From Glycomyces sp. NRRL B-16210 (GTDB lineage: Bacteria > Actinomycetota > Actinomycetes > Mycobacteriales > Micromonosporaceae), in contig NZ_JOGR01000006.1 in assembly GCF_000719515.1 (NCBI RefSeq), positions 62,001 through 126,000 of the forward strand: 64,000 nt of DNA, read 5' to 3'. A program made the translations under genes and the position numbers. Below the pieces are notes generated by a model. That model worked only from the letters and a program-made list of their open reading frames with translations. It was not told where the DNA came from and ran no database searches. Positions 57,019 through 64,000 of the stretch are shown one piece after another. Every line of letters starts with the position of its first letter. Position 1 is the stretch's first letter.

Positions 57019-57194
57019 CCACCCTCGCGGGAGCCGCGCGCCGAATTGTCGGTGGCATGGGGTTCGATGGCAGTGCGGCGGACGGCCGACCGGCTCTGCG
57101 CGCTTGCGGGAGTGCGCCGTGCCGGCCGACCGGCCGCCGTCCCATGCTCCGTTAATCGGTGGCGGCTTCCGGGCGCGTCCCGCAGGATCGACCG

Positions 57195-58007
57195 ATGAGC
57201 GAATGGAGACTCGAAGACGAGATCGAGGCGTACTACCGGCGCGGCGACGAGCGCGAGCGCCTGACGCGCAACGCCCGCGGCCGCTTGGAGTTCGCCCGTA
57301 TGCAGGACCTGCTGCGCCGACTCCTGCCGGGTGAGGGCCTCAAGGTGCTCGACGTGGGCGGGGCCACCGGCGTCCATTCGGCGTGGATGGCCGCCGACGG
57401 GCACGATGTGACCCTCGTCGACCCCGTCGAGAGCCAGGTCGCCGTCGCCGCGAGGCTCCCCGGCGTCCGGGCGGTCGTCGGCGACGCGCGCGAACTGCCT
57501 TGCGAGGACGCTGTTTTCGACGCGGTGCTCCTCATGGGACCGCTCTACCACCTGACCGACCGCGGGCAGCGCGTCCGCGCCCTCGCCGAGGCCCGGCGCT
57601 GCGCCCGCCCCGGCGGGCTCGTCGCGGCCGTGACCATCAACCGCACCGCCGGGTGGGGCGACTACCTGCTGTTCAAGGCCGGCGGCAGCGACAAAGGGCT
57701 CAGCGCCGAAGCGAGCCTGCGCGTCATCCGCGAGGGCGTCCTGCGGCACTTCGACCAGGGCCTGTTCACCACCGCCTACCTCGCCCACCCCGGCGAGGTC
57801 GCCGCCGAGTTCGCCGACGCCGGGCTCGAAGACCCCGCCCAGTACTCCGTGCAGGGCTTCCCGGGTCTCATCCCCGAACTCGAGCGGCTCATCGACGACC
57901 CCGAGGTCCGCGGCCACCTCATGGAGGGCCTGCGGCTCATCGAGACCGAGCCGTCCCTCCTCGGCGCCGGCAACCACCTCCTGACGACCGCCGTCGTCCC
58001 CGCCTGA
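57195..58007 (+). CDS. Class I SAM-dependent methyltransferase, 270 aa
   Basis: The SAM motif is LKVLDVGGATGVHSAWMA near residue 50, then VTLVDPVESQV and VFDAVLLMGPLYHL (post-motif with LL.GPLYHL, typical of one actinobacterial group). The acceptor is unknown. The ATG at 57195 is inferred. It is the first of three plus-strand genes. Confidence 0.88.
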   Translation: MSEWRLEDEIEAYYRRGDERERLTRNARGRLEFARMQDLLRRLLPGEGLKVLDVGGATGVHSAWMAADGHDVTLVDPVESQVAVAARLPGVRAVVGDARELPCEDAVFDAVLLMGPLYHLTDRGQRVRALAEARRCARPGGLVAAVTINRTAGWGDYLLFKAGGSDKGLSAEASLRVIREGVLRHFDQGLFTTAYLAHPGEVAAEFADAGLEDPAQYSVQGFPGLIPELERLIDDPEVRGHLMEGLRLIETEPSLLGAGNHLLTTAVVPA

Positions 58008-58051
58008 GAAACTGGGGGGCGCGGGCCGTCCCTGCCCGCCTAGGAGGCGAC

Positions 58052-58888
58052 ATGCGTCGGGCCCGCGCCGGCATCATCGCGGTGTTCCTCCTGGCCGCCT
58101 TCGCCGCGGCGGTCGCCGGGAACCGCGCCGCGCCCCGAGTCGAGCCGTCCGCGCCCCCCAATCTGAGCGCCACCGCAGAGATCCGCCGCTCCTTCGCCGC
58201 GCCCGGGATCGTGACCGTCGCCGTGACCAACCGCGGCACGGCCCCGGTGCGGGTGCTCGGCGTCGAGCTCGTCTCGGACTCCTTCGCGCCCTTGGGCATG
58301 CAGGAGACCGACGTGACCGTGCCGCCGGGCGAGACCCCTCGCGACCTCACCGTCGAGCACGGGGCCGCGCGGTGTCCCGACGGCGTCGACTCGACCGCCG
58401 CGCCCGCCACGGCGGTGCTCCGGGTGGCGACCGAGGACGGCGCGGAGCACGAGGTCGCCGCCGCCTTGCCGCACCCGAACGGCACCCTCGACCGGCTGCT
58501 GCGGGAGGCCTGCGCGGCCGAGGCGGTCGCCGCCGCGGCGCGGATCGAACTGGGCCCGCTCGTCGCGGCCGAGGACGGGACCCTGACGGGGGCGTTGACC
58601 CTCACTCCGCAGTCCGGTGCCGACCTGGCGGCGACCGAGGTGCGCGGCAGCGCCCTGTTCACCGTCGCGGCCGCCGAAGGCCTGCCCGCGGAGGGCGCGA
58701 TCGCGCTCGCCTTCGACGCGCACCGCTGCGAGGGCCACGCGGTCGGGGACGCGAAGCAGCCGTTCGCGTTCACCGTGTGGCTCGCGATCGACGGCGGCGA
58801 GCCGCTGGCCGCCCCGATCGAGGTCGGCCCGGCGCAGCGCGAGGCGCTCTGGGCGATGCTCGAAGTCCGTTGCGCCCACGCGGACTGA
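58052..58888 (+). CDS. Hypothetical exported Ig-like protein, 278 aa
   Basis: A signal segment (IIAVFLLAAFAAAVAGNRAA) is followed by beta-rich sequence with two Ig/Fn-like halves (residues 45-130 and 165-270; VTVAVTNRGTAPVRVLGVEL is typical of such folds). Four cysteines might form bonds. I do not recognise the family. A perfect AGGAGG precedes the ATG. Confidence 0.7.
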   Translation: MRRARAGIIAVFLLAAFAAAVAGNRAAPRVEPSAPPNLSATAEIRRSFAAPGIVTVAVTNRGTAPVRVLGVELVSDSFAPLGMQETDVTVPPGETPRDLTVEHGAARCPDGVDSTAAPATAVLRVATEDGAEHEVAAALPHPNGTLDRLLREACAAEAVAAAARIELGPLVAAEDGTLTGALTLTPQSGADLAATEVRGSALFTVAAAEGLPAEGAIALAFDAHRCEGHAVGDAKQPFAFTVWLAIDGGEPLAAPIEVGPAQREALWAMLEVRCAHAD

Positions 58889-58997
58889 TGCGGATCACAG
58901 GGCGCTGACCTGGGCCGCTCCGAGAAAACGCGATCGAGGTTCCAAAGGTCGAAACTGGAGGAGGCGAACCCGGCACATCGGACGTACGCTTAGGCGT

Positions 58998-60227
58998 GTG
59001 GGTGATCACGTCGATACTTCCGGTAACGAGGCGCATCAGTTGCGGACCCGCCTGGTGAGGAACCTGCGGGCGGGCGGGTCGATCCGGAGCGCGTCGGTCG
59101 AGGCCGCGATGCTCGCGGTGCCCCGGCACCGCTTCATCCCCGAGGCCTCCCTGCGCACCGCCTACGCCGACGAGGTGTACGTGACCAAGCGCAACGGGCA
59201 CGGCGACGCGATCAGCTCGGCCTCGCAGCCCTCGATCGTCGCCGAGATGCTCGAACAGCTCGACGTGCGCCCCGGCCACCGGGTGCTGGAGATCGGCGCC
59301 GGCACCGGCTACAACGCGGCCCTGCTCGACGCGCTCGTCGGCCCCGAAGGCTCGGTCACCACTGTGGACATCGATGCCGACGCGGTGCGCCGCGCGCGCG
59401 AGGCGCTCGACGACCTCGGCTGCGACCGCGTCCGGGTCGTCCAGGGCGACGGGGAGCTGGGCTGGGCGCACGGCGCGCCCTACGACCGCGTCATCGTCAC
59501 CGTCGGCACCTGGGACCTGCCCCCGGCCTGGTGGGAGCAGCTCGCCGAGGGCGGCCGGCTCGTCGCGCCGCTGAGCATCCGCGGCTGCGAGCACTCGGTC
59601 GCGTTCGAGTACGTCGGCGGGGTCCTGCGGAGCCGGTCGATCGTCGGCTGCGGCTTCATGCCGATGCGGGGCCTCGGCAGCCACGAGGGCCAGGACGTGG
59701 AGCTCTCCGAGGGCCGGGTCCTCACCTTCCACGTCGAAGGCGAGGTCGCCGCCGAAGGCGTGCGCGGCGCGCTCGACGGCAGCGGCACCACCGTGTGGAC
59801 CCCGGTGCGCCTCAAGGTGAACGAGGACGCCTCCCAGTTGTCGCTGTGGCTCGCGTGCGCGTTCGTCGGCTACGGGCGCATGAGCGCGCCCTTCGGCGAC
59901 CACGGGCCGCAGCGCCTGCTCATGCGCTGGGCCAACCCCGCGGTCGTGGAGGGCGGCGACTTCGCGTACGTCGTCTCCCGGCGCGTGGGTGAGGGCAACG
60001 AGATCGGCGTGCGCGGTCACGGACCCAGCGGCGCGGCGCTCGCGGTGCGCGTCGCCGAGCAGGCCCGCGTGTGGGACCGCGCGTGCCGCGACGGCGTGAG
60101 CCTCCAGATCGCGGCCTACCGCATGGACGCCGGCGAACCTCCGGCGCCGAACGCCCGCTTCACGGTTCCCAAGCGCCACACCAAGCTCGCGATCCGCGTC
60201 ACCCCTGTCGACGCCGAACCCCGTTGA
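58998..60227 (+). CDS. PIMT-type methyltransferase related to FxLD methyltransferase, 409 aa
   Basis: The SAM motif VLEIGAGTGYNAALLDALVG near residue 96 has the full GxGTG loop. The early RMLAVPRHRFIPEASL-like segment, the DRVIVTVGTWDLPPAWWEQL motif and a 200-residue C-terminal extension align along the whole length with the protein at 3575-4846. It should methylate (iso)aspartate in a protein or peptide. GTG at 58998 is eight bases after TACGCT, suggesting a leaderless mRNA; the open frame continues upstream without support. No precursor peptide is seen beside it. Confidence 0.85.
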   Translation: MGDHVDTSGNEAHQLRTRLVRNLRAGGSIRSASVEAAMLAVPRHRFIPEASLRTAYADEVYVTKRNGHGDAISSASQPSIVAEMLEQLDVRPGHRVLEIGAGTGYNAALLDALVGPEGSVTTVDIDADAVRRAREALDDLGCDRVRVVQGDGELGWAHGAPYDRVIVTVGTWDLPPAWWEQLAEGGRLVAPLSIRGCEHSVAFEYVGGVLRSRSIVGCGFMPMRGLGSHEGQDVELSEGRVLTFHVEGEVAAEGVRGALDGSGTTVWTPVRLKVNEDASQLSLWLACAFVGYGRMSAPFGDHGPQRLLMRWANPAVVEGGDFAYVVSRRVGEGNEIGVRGHGPSGAALAVRVAEQARVWDRACRDGVSLQIAAYRMDAGEPPAPNARFTVPKRHTKLAIRVTPVDAEPR

Positions 60228-60495
60228 GGGACGAGCACTTCCGGCACTCGAAGACCCTCTCCGAGGGGCCCGTACCGGCGCCTTCGCGACCGTTCTAGGG
60301 TGATCCCCGGGGCGCCCCACGCCCGCCGCCGACCTCCCCGGACCCCCCGGGTGACCCTGTGTGGCAGCGCCATCGCGACCGGTCGCAGTGGACGCAATGC
60401 GGTATCAATGGACCGCACCCCGTCGCACCCTCCCGGCCCACTCGCCCACGCCCCGAGTCGGCCGGATCGAAGCCGATCCTCAGAAGGGACGCCTA

Positions 60496-62382
60496 ATGTC
60501 CGACCCCACGTACAAGCAGCGGATGCGCTATTGGTTCGACAACACCATGTCGAAGGGCACGAAAGCGCTCATCGGCTGGCTCACCGTGATCACACTGGCG
60601 CTCACCGCCGTATGCGCGATACTGGTGCTGCTCTTCGCGCGCGGCTCCGACGGCGGGTCGGCCGGCCTCGGCAGCGTCCTGTGGACCTCGTTCCTGCACG
60701 TCATGGACCCGGGGAACATCTCGGGCGACGAGGACCAGTTCGTCTACATGGTCATCATGTTCGCCACCACCATCGGCGGCATCGTGATCATCTCCTCACT
60801 CGTCGGCATTCTCACCACCGGCCTGGACGCGAAACTCGAAGACCTCCGGAAAGGCCGCTCGCTCGTGGTCGAGAAGGGCCACACCGTCATTCTCGGATGG
60901 TCCGATCAGGTCTTCATCATCATCTCCGAATTGGTCGAGGCCAATGAGAGCGAGAAGCGCGCGTGCGTCGCCATTCTCGCCGACCGCGACAAAGTCGAGA
61001 TGGAGGACGAGATCCGCACGAAGATCGCCGACCTCAAGACCACGCACGTCGTCTGCCGCACCGGCGACCCGGCCGACCCCGCCGACATCGGCCTCGTCAA
61101 CCCCGGGCAGGCCAAGAGCGTCATCGTCCTCACCGAAGGCGAGGACGACCCCGACGCCCAGCTCGTGCGCAGCCTCCTCGCCGTCACCCAAGGCGGCGAG
61201 GGGAACCTCAACTGCCACGTGGTCGGCGCCGTCGCCGACGGCCGCAACCTCCCCGCCGCCCGCCTGGCGGGCGGGCGCGCCGCCCACGTCGTCGACGCCA
61301 ACGACCTCATGGCCCGCCTGATGGTCCAGACCTGCCGCCAGTCCGGGCTCTCGGTCGTCTACACCGACCTGCTCGACTTCGACGGCGACGAGATCTACAT
61401 GGTCGAGGAGCCCACCCTCTTCGGACGCCCGCTCGGCCAGGCCCTCCACGCCTACCGGACCTCCTCGTTCATCGGCGTGCTCACCAAGGAGGGCCGCTGC
61501 ATCGTCAACCCGCCCTCCAGCGCCGTGCTCCAGCCCGGCGACCGGCTCATCCTCATCGCCGCCGACGACTCCGCGATCCGCCTCGACGGCTCGCGCCCCG
61601 CCATCGACGAGAGCGCCATCGTCGTCCGCGGCGACGCCGGCAACCGCCCCGAGCGCACCCTCATCCTCGGCTGGAACGCCCGCTCGCGCACGATCCTCGA
61701 ACAGCTCGACCAATACGTGGCCCCCGGATCGGTCACCGACGTCGTGACCGACCACCCCGACGCGGCCGACGCGATCCGCCGCATCGGCCCGCAGATGCGC
61801 GTCCAGGCCCTCAACTTCAAAGAGGACGACACCACCGACCGCCGCCTGCTCGAATCGCTCAACCCCGGCGCCTACCACCACATCATCGCGCTGTGCGCCG
61901 ACGACGTGGACGCGCAGCTGGCCGACTCCAGGACCCTCGTGACCCTGCTCCACCTGCGGGACATGGCCCAGCGCACCAGCACCCGCTTCAAGGTCGTCTC
62001 GGAGATGGCCGACGACCGCAACCGGGCGCTCGCCCAAGTCACCCAGGCCGACGACTTCATCGTCAGCGCCAAGCTCATCAGCCTGCTGCTCACCCAGACC
62101 GCCGAGAACCCGCACCTGTCGCAGGTCTTCGCGCACCTGTTCAGCCCCGAGGGCTCCGAGATCTACCTCAAGCCCGCCGACCACTACGTGCGACCGCGCG
62201 TGCCGGTCAACTTCTACACCGTCGCCGAATCCGCCCGCAGGCGCGGCGAGACCGCCATCGGCTACCGCCAGGTCGCCCAGGCCCAGCAGGCCCCCGGCTA
62301 CGGCGTGCACCTCAACCCCGACAAGTCCGCGCAGTTCATGGTCCAGCCCGAGGACAAGATCATCGTCCTCGCCGAGGACTGA
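60496..62382 (+). CDS. CASTOR/POLLUX-type ion channel protein with TrkA-N domains, 628 aa
   Basis: Two membrane segments (about residues 24-48 and 78-100) with a pore-like region between them are followed by two RCK/TrkA-N-type NAD-binding domains: VEKGHTVILGWSDQVFIIIS near residue 125 and ERTLILGWNARSRTILEQL near residue 395, each with a TrkA-C-like end. This order is that of CASTOR/POLLUX/SYM8-like channels and their bacterial relatives. Cation conductance is inferred. Confidence 0.85.
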   Translation: MSDPTYKQRMRYWFDNTMSKGTKALIGWLTVITLALTAVCAILVLLFARGSDGGSAGLGSVLWTSFLHVMDPGNISGDEDQFVYMVIMFATTIGGIVIISSLVGILTTGLDAKLEDLRKGRSLVVEKGHTVILGWSDQVFIIISELVEANESEKRACVAILADRDKVEMEDEIRTKIADLKTTHVVCRTGDPADPADIGLVNPGQAKSVIVLTEGEDDPDAQLVRSLLAVTQGGEGNLNCHVVGAVADGRNLPAARLAGGRAAHVVDANDLMARLMVQTCRQSGLSVVYTDLLDFDGDEIYMVEEPTLFGRPLGQALHAYRTSSFIGVLTKEGRCIVNPPSSAVLQPGDRLILIAADDSAIRLDGSRPAIDESAIVVRGDAGNRPERTLILGWNARSRTILEQLDQYVAPGSVTDVVTDHPDAADAIRRIGPQMRVQALNFKEDDTTDRRLLESLNPGAYHHIIALCADDVDAQLADSRTLVTLLHLRDMAQRTSTRFKVVSEMADDRNRALAQVTQADDFIVSAKLISLLLTQTAENPHLSQVFAHLFSPEGSEIYLKPADHYVRPRVPVNFYTVAESARRRGETAIGYRQVAQAQQAPGYGVHLNPDKSAQFMVQPEDKIIVLAED

Positions 62383-62514
62383 CCCCGGCGCGAGGTCCTA
62401 CGACCATCGGATGAGGACCCCGTGCGACTGTGGGCCGACGCCGATGTCGGCCGCCGCGGGTAGCGTCGACCTCCTCCACAACACCCGTCGGAGACCGACC
62501 GTAAAGAGCGACCA

Positions 62515-64000
62515 ATGACCGACACCACGACGGCGACGACCGCCGCCGAAACCGACGCGACCGCGCCGAAAGCGCCGATCACCCGATTGTGGGCCTACGC
62601 CCGCCGACACCTGCGCCTGCTGCTCATCGGCGGCGCCCTCTCCTTCGCCGGCGGCCTCGTCGGCCTCGTCCAGCCGCTCATCGCGATGGACATCATCGAC
62701 ACCCTCGCCGCGAACGAGTCCCTCACCAGGCCGCTCGTCTACCTGACGGCGGTCGTCATCGTCGGCGGCGCCCTCAGCGCCCTCGGCCCCTACCTGATGC
62801 AGATCGCCGGCCAGGACGTCGTCCTGACCGTCCGCCGCCAGCTCATCGGCCGCCTCGTGCGCCTCCAGGTCGCCGAAGTCGACCGCCTCAAACCCGGCGA
62901 CCTCGTCTCCCGGCTCACCTCCGACACGAACCTCCTGCGCACCGTCGCCAGCACCACCGTCATCGGCGGCGTCACCGACGCCTTCATGATCCTCGGCGGC
63001 ATCGGCCTCATGGCCTGGCTCGACCCGGTCCTGTTCGGCACCACCATGGCCATGGTCCTCATGGTCACCGTGATGATGCTGTTCATCATGCCGCGCATCC
63101 AGAACGCGACCGTGGACTCCCAGAAGGCCCTGGGCGACATGGGCTCGCTCCTCGAACGCGTCTTCAGCGCCTTCCGCACCGTCAAGGCCTCCGGAGCCGA
63201 GGCGCACGAGATCGGGCGCCTCGACGGGGCGGCCACCACCGCCCGCGACAAGGGCGTCAAGGCCTCCTTCTGGGAGGCCCTCGCGGGCGTCGCGGCGTTC
63301 ATGCCGGTGAACATCGCCTTCCTGATGGTCCTCGGCGTCGGCGGCGCCCGCGTCGCCTCCGGGGCGATGGCCATCGGCACGCTCATCGGCTTCCTCCTGC
63401 TGCTCTTCTACCTCATGGGCCCGATCGGCGGCCTGGTCGCCTCGCTCTCGCAGCTCCAGACCGGCCTCGCCGCGGTCCACCGGATCGAGGAGGTCGCGAG
63501 CCTCGACTCCGAGGAGCCCGAGACCGCCCCGCGCCGCAGCGACCGCACCGGGCCCGCGCAGGTCGCCTTCAACGACGTGACCTTCCGCTACGGCGAGGAC
63601 CTCCCGTTCGTCCACCACGGAGTCACCTTCGCCTCCAGCGGACGCGGCCTCACCGCCCTGGTCGGCCCCTCCGGCGCCGGCAAGACCACCGTGTTCTCCC
63701 TCATCGAGCGGTTCTACCCGGCCACCACCGGGCAGGTCCTCGTCGACGGCGTCGACGTCACCGAATGGCCCCTGGAGGAGCTGCGCGGCGTCATCGGCTA
63801 CGTGGAGCAGGACGCCCCCGTCCTCGACGGTACGCTCCGCGAGAACCTCGTCATGGCCGCGCCGAACGCCACCGAAGCGGACCTCCTCGACGTCGTCGAG
63901 GTCGCCCGGCTCACCGAACTGGTCGGCAAACTCCCCGAGGGACTCGACTCCCGCGTGGGCTACCGCGGCACCACCCTCTCCGGCGGCGAGCGCCAGCGGG
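62515..64000 (+). CDS. ABC exporter, fused permease-ATPase, 3' end outside window
   Basis: The reading frame is open to the window end (495 codons). Six membrane segments (residues 35-310) form an ABC exporter transmembrane domain, beginning LRLLLIGGALSFAGGLVGLV. The ATPase follows: Walker A LVGPSGAGKTTVFS near residue 383, Q-loop YVEQDAPVLDGTLRENL, and the signature LSGGERQR as the last visible residues. Walker B lies beyond. It probably exports a lipid, peptide or drug. Confidence 0.92.
   Translation, partial: MTDTTTATTAAETDATAPKAPITRLWAYARRHLRLLLIGGALSFAGGLVGLVQPLIAMDIIDTLAANESLTRPLVYLTAVVIVGGALSALGPYLMQIAGQDVVLTVRRQLIGRLVRLQVAEVDRLKPGDLVSRLTSDTNLLRTVASTTVIGGVTDAFMILGGIGLMAWLDPVLFGTTMAMVLMVTVMMLFIMPRIQNATVDSQKALGDMGSLLERVFSAFRTVKASGAEAHEIGRLDGAATTARDKGVKASFWEALAGVAAFMPVNIAFLMVLGVGGARVASGAMAIGTLIGFLLLLFYLMGPIGGLVASLSQLQTGLAAVHRIEEVASLDSEEPETAPRRSDRTGPAQVAFNDVTFRYGEDLPFVHHGVTFASSGRGLTALVGPSGAGKTTVFSLIERFYPATTGQVLVDGVDVTEWPLEELRGVIGYVEQDAPVLDGTLRENLVMAAPNATEADLLDVVEVARLTELVGKLPEGLDSRVGYRGTTLSGGERQR

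Noticed and set aside
1..64000. CRISPR array or rRNA genes
   Set aside because: No regularly spaced repeats of 20-40 bases and no rRNA sequence were seen; the only clear tandem array is the 7-bp one.

Overview
The window is high-GC DNA from a filamentous-type actinomycete. Supporting signs are the GC-rich third positions, many GTG starts and ATGA/GTGA gene overlaps, DUF5753/DUF397 regulator pairs, an SCO6880-type conjugation protein and an IdeR/DmdR-like iron box. The genus cannot be fixed from sequence alone.

Positions 1 to about 36,062 look like the right-hand part of an integrated conjugative element (ICE). The right end is a 3' fragment of a CAT-anticodon (Met/fMet-like) tRNA at 36,013-36,062, still followed by its terminator, with a tyrosine integrase and an HNH nuclease gene next to it. 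The left end and the intact tRNA must lie before position 1. Inside the element, from left to right, are: small hypothetical genes (400-2875) and a 2H phosphoesterase; an FxLD-class lanthipeptide cluster (methyltransferase, 53-residue precursor, LanB, LanC, a second LanB-C-like enzyme, a helical-repeat protein; 3575-11383); two related membrane-anchored HEAT-type proteins; a leaderless DUF5753/DUF397 pair; a large acidic tail-anchored protein; an XRE regulator divergent from an excisionase-like gene; a pentapeptide-repeat membrane protein; a wall hydrolase; and a tightly coupled nine-gene type IV secretion operon (22474-32087: VirB2-like, VirB8-like, TrbL/VirB6, SCO6880, VirB4 ATPase, VirD4 coupling ATPase, DUF4913, a DnaB-N-like protein and a small protein). 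A second pentapeptide protein closes the operon. No relaxase is recognisable.

Positions 36,063-64,000 look like chromosome. They hold an Excalibur-domain protein; a STAND-type ATPase with a degenerate P-loop; a GT-B-like transferase whose start is followed by eight copies of a 7-bp repeat (a possible phase-variable switch); an ArsR-SulP operon with an operator; an iron-siderophore ABC operon behind an iron box; an orphan excisionase-like gene; Smr, CDF and MFS genes; an AraC regulator; a GH19 chitinase; a VOC protein; YqeB-like and LysE proteins; a SAM methyltransferase; an isoaspartate-type methyltransferase related to the one in the lanthipeptide cluster; a CASTOR/POLLUX-type channel; and an ABC exporter cut by the window end.

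The most notable points are lanthipeptide biosynthesis carried by a conjugative element, the pair of related methyltransferases (one in the element, one in the chromosome), and the 7-bp repeat switch. Coordinates of starts were chosen from ribosome binding sites and overlaps, and are inferences.
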